Source of the DNA: Coleofasciculus sp. S288
GTDB lineage: Bacteria > Cyanobacteriota > Cyanobacteriia > Cyanobacteriales > Coleofasciculaceae
DNA length: 6,659 bases
Direction of reading: 5' to 3'
NCBI GenBank assembly: GCA_020216575.1
Contig: JAIUYC010000221.1
Span: forward strand, 1 to 6,659
Shown here: positions 1 to 5,062 of the stretch, one piece after another
How positions within the stretch are numbered: the first letter of the stretch is position 1
Layout of the letters: each line of letters opens with the position of its first letter
The notes under the pieces: model-generated
Database searches by the model: none
The model's input: only the letters and a program-made list of their open reading frames with translations
What the model was told of the DNA's origin: nothing
Translations under genes and position numbers: made by a program

Positions 1-588
1 ATGAGGCTGTCAATTCAGGTCAAATCCAGCGAGAAGCTCGTAGTGGGAACGTGATGCTCTGGAAGCCCCACAAGAGGGTTAATTCGTAAAAAGGTGGCTG
101 TGGATGCCACTGGGATTTCAGTAAATATTATTGGCGGTGAGCGAGAACACCTTTCAATCAGCGATCTGTGTATTGGCTAAGAGCTAGCAAGGGCTAGCCA
201 AGGGGTTGCTGCCGAAATCATAAGTCTGCCCATTGCGTCAAGCCGATAGAGCAGGTAGTATGTCACAATATTGATGTCTGCTATCTCAGACACCTGTGTA
301 CCACCGATCGACCAGGAGCTTTTACCTGGAAAAGTGCGCTAGTCGCAATGGCGGAATTCATTTGTGCTTTCGTTCGTTTCGGCTCCCTGCCGATACCCAT
401 AAATCGACAATCCCCTATCTGCTCACAGGGCAAATTGCTCTCCACCATTGCCTTGATCGGAGTTATTGTGACCTGTTACAAACTTGAATGAGCATGTCAT
501 AAGGTTGCTTGCGATCGCTGAAAGTCCTGTGAAGTCACACTCAAGATAGCCGTTGGATGCCAGCTAAACTTTTAAGAAGCATTGAAGG

Positions 589-631
589 GGAAACATCATC
601 GGGGGATATAACCTGTGACGAGGAAACATCA
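589..631. repeat. Direct repeat GGAAACATCA, two copies 33 bp apart
   Basis: GGAAACATCA occurs exactly at 589-598 and again at 622-631, a start-to-start distance of 33 bp, about three turns of the helix. The pair lies about 110-150 bases upstream of the gene at 738. Whether it is an operator or the trace of a decayed tandem duplication cannot be decided from one sequence. Confidence 0.5.
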
Positions 632-653
632 CACGAGATTTACCCCACGTCAA

Positions 654-686
654 TTTACAAGGAAGCTACATTTCCTTTACAAGGAA
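654..686. repeat. Direct repeat TTTACAAGGAA, two copies 22 bp apart, with an inverted repeat
   Basis: TTTACAAGGAA occurs exactly at 654-664 and 676-686, a start-to-start distance of 22 bp, about two helical turns. The second copy also forms an inverted repeat, TTCCTT-TAC-AAGGAA, at 672-686. It lies 50-85 bases upstream of the start codon at 738, a position suited to a regulatory element. No known regulator is recognised. Confidence 0.5.
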
Positions 687-723
687 CTGCTTGCTTGACC
701 AATTTTGGAAGAGTTATTTGCTC

Positions 724-729
724 AGGAGA
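724..729 (+). promoter_or_regulatory. Ribosome binding site that decides the start at 738
   Basis: AGGAGA sits 8 bases before the ATG at 738. A TTG at 705 in the same frame would add 11 residues, but it would place this Shine-Dalgarno sequence inside the coding region, and the added residues do not resemble the rest of the protein. The ATG at 738 is therefore the better start. Confidence 0.75.
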
Positions 730-737
730 AGCCAAAT

Positions 738-1049
738 ATGCTACACCGCAAGATTTATCAACTCTGTTGCGATGGTCGTGAGGTCTGTATTTTCTTGCGG
801 GACCAGCAACGTTGGATTGAACGTGCCCGCATTATTGATATTGAAGGAGATTTAGTGACATTCCGTTACGAAACAGAAGAAGAAGACGAAATTAGTTCCT
901 GGGAAGAAATGGTTCGTCTAGAAAGCATTGGTTCTGTTAGTCAGAAGCTCGCATCTGTATCCAGAGGGCATGTCGAACCCTTGGTTTCGGATGATTGTCC
1001 CGAAGCTGAGCAAATTCGTCCGCGTTCTCAGGACTCAAATCAAGACTAG
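738..1049 (+). CDS. Small acidic conserved cyanobacterial protein (DUF6679-like)
   Basis: This 103-residue protein starts MLHRKIYQLC and matches, from memory, a conserved cyanobacterial family annotated as DUF6679; I am fairly sure of the family but not of the number. Its function is unknown. Residues 1-65 read as a compact beta-rich fold, with a WIERARI segment near 26-32 and a strongly acidic stretch, ETEEEDE, near 45-51, followed by SSWEEMVRLESIG. The last 30 residues are polar and probably disordered. There is no signal peptide, membrane span or catalytic motif, so a soluble cytoplasmic protein is expected, perhaps a binding or adaptor protein, which is inference. A good Shine-Dalgarno sequence precedes the start. 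The gene stands alone: the next gene is convergent and a hairpin follows at 1117-1142. Confidence 0.85.
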   Translation: MLHRKIYQLCCDGREVCIFLRDQQRWIERARIIDIEGDLVTFRYETEEEDEISSWEEMVRLESIGSVSQKLASVSRGHVEPLVSDDCPEAEQIRPRSQDSNQD

Positions 1050-1116
1050 GTGAGTTGATTGATTCGGTTACCAATCTTGTAGACCTAGCATTTCTGGATT
1101 ACTTAAGTAACATCAG

Positions 1117-1142
1117 CCCAGTGTGGAACCTGCCGCACTGGG
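1117..1142. terminator. Hairpin between convergent genes, possible terminator
   Basis: CCCAGTGTGG at 1117-1126 pairs with CCGCACTGGG at 1133-1142, giving ten pairs including one G-T wobble around a 6-base loop. It lies 67 bases past the stop of the + gene and about 130 bases past the stop of the - gene, so it could serve either. The + side continues TAAATTTATAG, A/T-rich but not a true T-run, so an intrinsic terminator is plausible but not proven. Confidence 0.45.
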
Positions 1143-1230
1143 TAAATTTATAGCAGTCGCCAAGGTGACTCTTGACTCTCGCCAAATACTGAAACCTTGA
1201 CCCGTCAATATGCATCCCCTCTGCCCGATT

Positions 1231-1248
1231 GGTGAGCCTGTCGAACCA
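1231..1248. repeat. Motif resembling a dispersed GAGCCTGTCGAA repeat
   Basis: The bases GGTGAGCCTGTCGAACCA carry the TGAGCCTGTCGAA core that recurs in intergenic repeats of many bacteria. The ends GGT and ACC are complementary. Next to it on the minus strand is a purine-rich GAAGGCAGAGGGCAG stretch, also typical of repeated intergenic DNA in cyanobacteria. A single copy in this window cannot show that it is repeated in this genome. Confidence 0.3.
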
Positions 1249-1275
1249 CTGCCCTCTGCCTTCTTCGCTTTGGAC

Positions 1276-2913
1276 TCAATTTTCCGCTGGGGGATCGGCG
1301 GGTTCAAATACCGGACAGTACCCTTCGGGTGTCACTTTAAAGCCATACAAGGGAGATGAGGGGTTCCAGCAGCGCTGCCCTCGTTGGTGGCGGCAGTTGG
1401 CGCAGCAGTCGATGTTTAGCGGCATCCGGATATTGCTGCTGTCTTTGAGCAGTTCGCGCTGCGACAATCCTCGCAAAACCAGTTCTTCTCCCTGCCAACG
1501 GGCTTCTACCAGACCTGTATCGGCAAAATTTTGCCAGCGGGGGTCGGCGGCGATCGCCTCCGGGAGTGTAATGGTTACCACAGTTCCCAACTCAGTCAGT
1601 TCGCCCTCGTAGTTGGTTTCCGGTGGAGCTGCCGGTTGCATAAACATTTCGCCGATCGGTAATTCTACCAAAGTTCCTACCGATGGGGAATGAAGTTGGT
1701 AGCGATTTTGCAATTCTTCTAAACCCGTGAGGTCTGCTAAATATGTTGGAGAGCCGTGAAAAAAAATAACGTGCTGGGGACGGAGGTTGTGAATTAACTG
1801 GGTTGTTCCAAAGCGATCGCTATGTTGGGCGAGTAGATAAGTTTCGACCTCTATTCGTCCGGAACCCTCATCTCTGTACGGATATCTCCATCGCTCAGGT
1901 CGTAAAACTACGGGAGAACCCAAGTCGGGATTATAGTATTGGCTCAAGTCGGCTGTATCCTCCGTAAGCAGGATACAGGGAGACTGACAAACCGCTTGCC
2001 GTTGTTCGGCAGGCAACCGTCGCACACGAGGACGCACCCGCTCATCCCAAAACAGGGGTTGATGTCGGGCAAAATTTTGTACGGATGTTGGGAAATTAGG
2101 TAAGAGGTCTAAGTAGGCGTCACAACCAACCGCCACCATGCCATCGACCCAGATATCTAGATTGCGCCCTGTGAAGTGGTGATGGCTGCGCAAGAGCATG
2201 AGGATTTCTTGCCCCAAACCCAAAGAAGGCACTGGTAAGAGGACGGCGCGATTGGAGGCGAGAATCTGATCGATACGCTCCACCAGTTGGTTTTCCTGTT
2301 GCCGTCGGTGAGGGTGTCGAGCGGTGCCGTAAGTGCCTTCGATAATCAGCACATCTAACTGCGTCCCCCTGAGCGCTTCAACCGATAATCCTTCTACCAG
2401 CCGAGAGTTAGACAGGAAAAAATCACCGGTATAGAGCAGGCGATAGGTTCGACGAGGCGTTGTGTAGGTCAGCAAAAAAGCGGCGGCTCCAGGCAAATGC
2501 CCGGCGGGAAACAGTTCTGCACTCAGTCCTTCGCGGAATTCAACGGGCGATCGCCAAGGCAACGCATTACAAAACTTAGGAATGTTCTCAGGTGACAACT
2601 CCGGCCAGTTCAGCGGCAATAACTGCGTCGTCACTTCGCTGGCATAGATTGGCAACTGGGGGAACGCTTGGTGGAGAGCCAACAATCCTTGAGCATGATC
2701 GCTGTGGGCATGACTGCACAGGACTAAGTCGGCGGGTGGCTGCCCTAGGGCTTTTAACGGTGAAATGTCCCCCAAACCGCAGTCGAGAAGGATGCGGTGT
2801 GGACCCATTTGTACTAGCAAACAAACGCCCTCAGCACCATGACTGACACCATAGGGGAAACATGCTAATCGCTCATCCTCAGGATAGTATGTCAAAGGGC
2901 GTTGATTGCTCAT
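1276..2913 (-). CDS. Beta-CASP metallo-beta-lactamase-fold hydrolase with C-terminal Cys cluster
   Basis: This 545-residue protein is a metallo-beta-lactamase-fold hydrolase of the beta-CASP group, whose members are mostly RNA or DNA nucleases. Visible metal-site motifs are Asp44 (LLDCG), HAHSDH at 68-73, His139 (PAGHLPG) and Asp164 (YTGDF). Beta-CASP signatures follow: Glu192 in IEGTYG, His364 in LAQHSDR and His386 in FFHGSP, so the active site looks complete. Residues 1-195 and about 350-420 form the lactamase fold, and 200-350 the CASP insert. After residue 430 comes a tail absent from typical RNase J or CPSF-like enzymes, ending in Cys503, 504, 507, 515 and 533. That pattern suggests a bound zinc or iron-sulfur cluster, which is inference. 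Its substrate is unknown. The ATG at 2913 has no Shine-Dalgarno sequence of its own; translation may be coupled to a leader ORF ending at 2910. Confidence 0.9.
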   Translation of the reverse strand: MSNQRPLTYYPEDERLACFPYGVSHGAEGVCLLVQMGPHRILLDCGLGDISPLKALGQPPADLVLCSHAHSDHAQGLLALHQAFPQLPIYASEVTTQLLPLNWPELSPENIPKFCNALPWRSPVEFREGLSAELFPAGHLPGAAAFLLTYTTPRRTYRLLYTGDFFLSNSRLVEGLSVEALRGTQLDVLIIEGTYGTARHPHRRQQENQLVERIDQILASNRAVLLPVPSLGLGQEILMLLRSHHHFTGRNLDIWVDGMVAVGCDAYLDLLPNFPTSVQNFARHQPLFWDERVRPRVRRLPAEQRQAVCQSPCILLTEDTADLSQYYNPDLGSPVVLRPERWRYPYRDEGSGRIEVETYLLAQHSDRFGTTQLIHNLRPQHVIFFHGSPTYLADLTGLEELQNRYQLHSPSVGTLVELPIGEMFMQPAAPPETNYEGELTELGTVVTITLPEAIAADPRWQNFADTGLVEARWQGEELVLRGLSQRELLKDSSNIRMPLNIDCCANCRHQRGQRCWNPSSPLYGFKVTPEGYCPVFEPADPPAEN

Positions 2914-2981
2914 GAACTGTTAGAGATTCGCGGTAGCGCCACTAGATGCGGCAGCGCCAAGCAGCCCTTAGCACTCAGCAT
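2910..2981 (-). CDS. Possible leader ORF overlapping the hydrolase start
   Basis: A 23-codon frame starts with ATG at 2981, 8 bases after a perfect AGGAGG, and ends in a TGA that overlaps the hydrolase start as ATGA. Such an overlap usually means translational coupling, and the hydrolase itself lacks a ribosome binding site, which supports the idea. The peptide has no recognisable motif; it is short and mildly hydrophobic in the middle. Against it, the DNA around its start (GCTGAGTGCTAAGGGCTGC on the minus strand) resembles intergenic repeats common in cyanobacteria, so both the AGGAGG and the ATG could be accidental. I treat it as a regulatory leader candidate rather than a gene for a working protein. 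Confidence 0.35.
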   Translation of the reverse strand: MLSAKGCLALPHLVALPRISNSS

Positions 2982-2989
2982 TAAACGTG

Positions 2990-2995
2990 CCTCCT
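2990..2995 (-). promoter_or_regulatory. Strong Shine-Dalgarno sequence AGGAGG
   Basis: CCTCCT on the + strand is a perfect AGGAGG on the minus strand, 8 bases before the ATG at 2981. It is 76 bases from the hydrolase ATG, too far to act on that start directly. It is the main argument for the leader ORF. Confidence 0.45.
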
Positions 2996-3010
2996 GTTAC
3001 GAGGGAAAAG

Positions 3011-3060
3011 TGCTGACTAAAGGCGACTGAAAGCTGAACGCTATGGCTGATAGCTAAGCT
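3011..3060. repeat. Degenerate GCTGA-type short repeats
   Basis: Between the microprotein gene and the hydrolase the DNA repeats the core CTGA: GCTGAC at 3012, ACTGAAA at 3026, GCTGAAC at 3033 and GCTGATA at 3046, spaced at about 7 or 14 bases. This looks like the short heptad-type tandem repeats found between genes in filamentous cyanobacteria. A small hairpin, GCTAT-GGCTG-ATAGC (3040-3054), lies inside it. No coding potential is seen. Confidence 0.4.
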
Positions 3061-3072
3061 AAAGCAGCGATT

Positions 3073-3195
3073 TTAGTGGGCTGAACCGTTACCGTGATAG
3101 TTGTCTGAATCGTAGAATCCGTTTTTAGTGCCAAAAATCAAGGCCAGCACAGTAAACGAGATCGTGAGGACTACTAAAACCAGTTTGACATCCAT
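3073..3195 (-). CDS. 40-residue single-span membrane microprotein
   Basis: A complete 40-codon frame encodes a short N-terminal MDVK, an unbroken hydrophobic stretch from about residue 5 to 21 (leucine, valine, isoleucine and phenylalanine), then GTKNGFYDSD and a polar, glycine- and asparagine-rich tail ending GNGSAH. This is the layout of the one-helix accessory subunits of photosynthetic and respiratory membrane complexes, but I do not recognise it as any named psb, pet, psa or ndh product. Its KNGF after the span only loosely recalls PetN. An AAAGGAG ribosome binding site lies 13 bases upstream, and a plausible promoter 64-92 bases upstream. The hydrolase gene lies downstream on the same strand, 159 bases away, so co-transcription is possible. 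The position, frame and Shine-Dalgarno sequence support a real gene; the function is unknown. Confidence 0.7.
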   Translation of the reverse strand: MDVKLVLVVLTISFTVLALIFGTKNGFYDSDNYHGNGSAH

Positions 3196-3208
3196 ACGGT
3201 CTGAAAAA

Positions 3209-3215
3209 CTCCTTT
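3209..3215 (-). promoter_or_regulatory. Ribosome binding site of the microprotein gene
   Basis: AAAGGAG on the minus strand stands 13 bases before the ATG at 3195. The spacing is slightly long, but it is the only good match and it supports translation of this very short frame. Confidence 0.5.
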
Positions 3216-3221
3216 CTTAAA

Positions 3222-3236
3222 ATCTCCACAGGAGAT
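3222..3236. promoter_or_regulatory. Inverted repeat ATCTCC-ACA-GGAGAT in the microprotein leader
   Basis: A perfect 6-bp inverted repeat with a 3-base centre lies between the candidate promoter and the ribosome binding site of the minus-strand microprotein gene. It could be an operator half-site pair or a short RNA hairpin in the leader. No known regulator consensus is recognised. Confidence 0.35.
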
Positions 3237-3258
3237 GTAACTACACTTAATGAATATT

Positions 3259-3287
3259 TTTGTATGTGCTTAAATTGTAGAACTCAA
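3259..3287 (-). promoter_or_regulatory. Candidate promoter of the microprotein gene
   Basis: On the minus strand TTGAGT (3287-3282) and TACAAA (3264-3259) are separated by exactly 17 bases. Each matches four of six positions of the sigma-70 -35 and -10 consensus. Transcription would start about 60 bases before the ATG at 3195. This is a pattern match only. Confidence 0.35.
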
Positions 3288-3435
3288 CTGGCTCACCCGT
3301 CTATCTACTGAGGTGACCCAACTCAGCGATGGTAGCATGTTGCGGGGGACGATTGTGGAAAACGACTCCTCCTTTGTAAACTAGAGTTAATATTAGGTTG
3401 TTTAATTTTGTGTAAAGGATTCTGGTAATTGCCGT

Positions 3436-3762
3436 ATGACTGTGGTAACCTTAGCAGCTTTCCACGCAGCATCGACTTCGCCAGTTTTAGCTCCGGAACG
3501 AGCGAGTCAAGTTACCCGCAAAACGTACCCCAATTACAAGGTGATTGTGTTGAATGATGATTTCAACACATTTGACCACGTTCACGACTGCTTAGTGAAG
3601 TATATTCCTGGGATGACGAGCGATCACGCCTGGAAACTCACCCGTCAGGTTCACAATGAAGGTCAAGCTATTGTTTGGGTTGGACCTCAAGAACAGGCGG
3701 AACTATATCACCAACAGTTGGGTCGTGCTGGCTTAACAATGGCTCCCTTAGAAACAGCGTAA
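3436..3762 (+). CDS. clpS: ATP-dependent Clp protease adaptor ClpS (ClpS2-like)
   Basis: This 108-residue cytoplasmic protein is the N-recognin that hands proteins with destabilising N-terminal residues to the ClpC/ClpP protease. The ClpS core spans about residues 32-105: YKVIVLNDDFN, with Asn40, Asp41 and Asp42 of the N-degron pocket, and His73 in QVHNEG, equivalent to His66 of the E. coli protein. The pocket residue corresponding to E. coli Met40 is Phe46, which should change side-chain preference. The sequence, with HDCLVKYIPGM and WVGPQEQAELYHQQL, fits the second cyanobacterial ClpS type; the one studied in Synechococcus elongatus is reported as essential with altered specificity. The first 30 residues are a low-complexity extension, probably flexible. 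A weak AAGGAT lies 15 bases upstream. The next gene follows after 4 bases. Confidence 0.9.
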   Translation: MTVVTLAAFHAASTSPVLAPERASQVTRKTYPNYKVIVLNDDFNTFDHVHDCLVKYIPGMTSDHAWKLTRQVHNEGQAIVWVGPQEQAELYHQQLGRAGLTMAPLETA

Positions 3763-3766
3763 CATC

Positions 3767-4060
3767 ATGGCTAACTCCAACGGCGGCAGATTGGTTTGGA
3801 ATCACTCAACTCACCTTCCGGGTTTAATCCCAGTACTCGAACAACTCACCCGCTACAGTGGGATTCAAACCATTACGCCCGCCGTCATTGGACGCGCTAA
3901 AAGTCATGCTCCTCGGTTGCACTTAAAAGTGTCCGTGCCAATACGGGGCGGATTTAAGATAATAGCTAGGGCTGGGAAAACGTTTCAAGAGGTATTTATC
4001 CTGACCGAGTTGAGCAAGGGGGAATTGGAAGATGCGATCGCTAAAGTTCTGAAATCTTAA
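3767..4060 (+). CDS. DUF2103 family protein, predicted metal-binding
   Basis: This 97-residue protein belongs to DUF2103, a family described as predicted metal-binding but with no demonstrated function. The N-terminal segment contains the family's WNHSTHLPGL with His13 and His16, followed by a helical region and then PRLHLKVSVPIRGGFKIIARAGKTFQEVF, a run of strands typical of a small alpha/beta domain. His47 and His52 are further possible ligands. There is no signal peptide or membrane span. It begins 4 bases after the clpS stop codon, so the two are very likely one transcript. The pairing suggests a role linked to ClpS-dependent proteolysis or to translation, but that is inference. The HIP1 palindrome at 4034-4041 lies inside its last codons. 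Confidence 0.85.
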   Translation: MANSNGGRLVWNHSTHLPGLIPVLEQLTRYSGIQTITPAVIGRAKSHAPRLHLKVSVPIRGGFKIIARAGKTFQEVFILTELSKGELEDAIAKVLKS

Positions 4061-4372
4061 TAACCTTCTCATATAGGTGCGATCGCGTCTGGATCATTGT
4101 CTATTCCCTAAAGCAGAATAAGCCCTCCTACCCATATGTCCTAAATGCAAAGGCTCTCGCGACTCAAGTCTCAAGTCATACAAGTCTCCCTTACCCTCAT
4201 TGCAAAGAAGGAGTCAACAGCCTTCTACCGAAAGTTATATATTTGCCCAGGGATTATCCTATCCTTAACTAGCTCCTCAGAAACTGCTTCCCTGACAACA
4301 AAGTAATATCCTCCACCTTAAATCTTGGGATTATAGCGATCGCTACTTCTATAGAACGAATCTAGCGATCGC
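4034..4372. repeat. Cluster of four HIP1 palindromes GCGATCGC
   Basis: GCGATCGC occurs at 4034-4041, 4079-4086, 4336-4343 and 4365-4372. The other copies in the window are at 511, 1550, 1813, 2547 and 6008. HIP1 is the highly iterated palindrome of many cyanobacterial genomes. Four in 340 bases is dense even for such a genome. The last two sit inside longer imperfect palindromes (TAGCGATCGCTA and CTAGCGATCGCCTAG) just past the moaE stop codon and might form hairpins there. Confidence 0.85.
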
Positions 4373-4390
4373 CTAGCTTTATGGGTTAAA
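4061..4390. other. Intergenic gap between DUF2103 and moaE
   Basis: These 330 bases lie between the 3' ends of two convergent genes and contain no supportable reading frame. They hold three of the HIP1 palindromes, and a short tandem TCAAGTC at 4164-4170 and 4171-4177 with a diverged third copy, ACAAGTC, at 4180-4186. No clear stem followed by a T-run is visible for either gene. Confidence 0.6.
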
Positions 4391-4888
4391 CTAGCATCCT
4401 GCTGTTTGAGTTTCACACGCACCGATACTTACCCAAGTACTCGAACCATCTGCCCAGTGTTCTTTTTTCCAGATGGGGGCGTTGTGTTTCAAGGTATCAA
4501 TTGCATATTTACACGCTGCAAACGCTTCTGAGCGATGGGGACATCCTACCGCTACCAGGACGCTAATTTCCCCGATTTGCAAGCGGCCGACGCGATGATG
4601 AATTACCACTCGATTGACATCCGGCCATTGCTGACGGATATCCGCCGCAATTGAAGCAAATACCTGTAGCGACATTGGCTCATACGCCTGATACTCCAGT
4701 GCTACTACTGGTTTGCCATCCGTTTGATTACGTACTGTACCGCTCATGAGGACAACTGCTCCGTTGGCTGAATCGTCAGCCAGTTCATAGACTACCGCTA
4801 GCGATAGGGGCGCAAAGGTAATCGAAAAGTTATCTCCCGCATGCGGTTGAGCAGGAGGACGGCGAGGCCTGGTTAATCCTGAATTCAT
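4391..4888 (-). CDS. moaE: Molybdopterin synthase catalytic subunit MoaE
   Basis: MoaE is the large subunit of molybdopterin synthase, which with thiocarboxylated MoaD adds the two dithiolene sulfurs to cyclic pyranopterin monophosphate in molybdenum cofactor synthesis in the cytoplasm. The 165-residue product shows the family motifs in order: GAVVLMSGTVRN near 43-54 with Arg53, LEYQAYE near 64-70, VIHHRVG at 95-101, CPHRSEAF near 116-123, and TLKHNAPIWKKE at 132-143. Lys134 and Lys141 correspond to the catalytic lysines Lys119 and Lys126 of the E. coli enzyme. The first 20 residues are a proline- and arginine-rich extension missing from the E. coli protein. No other Met occurs before residue 48, so the start is likely right, though no clear Shine-Dalgarno sequence is seen. 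No moaD or other cofactor gene is next to it. Confidence 0.95.
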   Translation of the reverse strand: MNSGLTRPRRPPAQPHAGDNFSITFAPLSLAVVYELADDSANGAVVLMSGTVRNQTDGKPVVALEYQAYEPMSLQVFASIAADIRQQWPDVNRVVIHHRVGRLQIGEISVLVAVGCPHRSEAFAACKYAIDTLKHNAPIWKKEHWADGSSTWVSIGACETQTAGC

Positions 4889-5062
4889 CGCAGTTTTAGC
4901 GTTTTTTATGGATAAGGTCTAAATCTATTGTGTTTGATTCAGCATCAGTGCTGTAGTCCTGGATAGCGTTAAAATTCTCCCAATATCGATTACTTTAAAA
5001 ACTCACAATTATATATCAGATAGAATGAAATGCTAAGATTTAAAAGGAAATATTTTTATATA
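4889..5062. promoter_or_regulatory. Divergent intergenic region between moaE and the sensor gene
   Basis: This A/T-rich stretch must hold the promoters of two divergent genes. A -10-like TAGAAT is at 5021-5026 on the + strand, without a good -35. AAGGAAA at 5044-5050 lies 12 bases before the ATG at 5063 and favours that start. An in-frame ATG at 5030 would add 11 residues but has no ribosome binding site and lies directly after the -10-like element. A small hairpin, CAGCA-TCAG-TGCTG, is at 4940-4953. Confidence 0.4.

Larger units (their letters stand above)
1..737. other. Region without a supportable gene
   Basis: No reading frame here looks like a real protein. The frame starting at base 1 runs to a stop at 178-180 but is broken by a TGA at 52-54. 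The frames at 296-487 and 557-781 have no recognisable motif or good ribosome binding site, and the second runs out of frame into the gene at 738. Small structures are visible: a GCTAGC-AAGG-GCTAGC hairpin at 183-198 with no T-run, one HIP1 palindrome at 511-518, and two pairs of direct repeats at 589-686 that are listed separately. The first part may be the decayed 3' end of a gene that lies upstream of the window, but I cannot name it. Confidence 0.6.

Noticed and set aside
183..198. GCTAGC-AAGG-GCTAGC hairpin as a terminator
   Set aside because: It is not followed by a T-run and no gene ends just before it that I can support.
1..260. Remnant of an IS200/IS605 tnpB 3' end or group II intron
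   Set aside because: A vague resemblance around 50-80 (GGAAGCCCCAC) only; no transposase motif, intron domain V or element end is visible.
695..719. TTGACC with TTATTT as a promoter for the gene at 738
   Set aside because: Only 13 bases separate them, and the leader would be too short to hold the ribosome binding site comfortably.
296..781. Two plus-strand reading frames at 296-487 and 557-781
   Set aside because: No motif, no good ribosome binding site, unusual composition, and the second overlaps the real gene at 738 out of frame.
1229..1612. Plus-strand 127-codon frame opposite the hydrolase C-terminus, and the minus-strand frames at 1113-1307 and 2588-2824
   Set aside because: They are shadows of the hydrolase gene or run from it into repeat-like intergenic DNA, and have no domain features.
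3365..3393. TAATAT at 3388-3393 as the clpS -10 element
   Set aside because: There is no acceptable -35 at 16-18 bases upstream, so I could not support a promoter call.
5030..5062. Earlier in-frame ATG at 5030 as start of the sensor gene
   Set aside because: It has no ribosome binding site, while AAGGAAA is well placed for the ATG at 5063.
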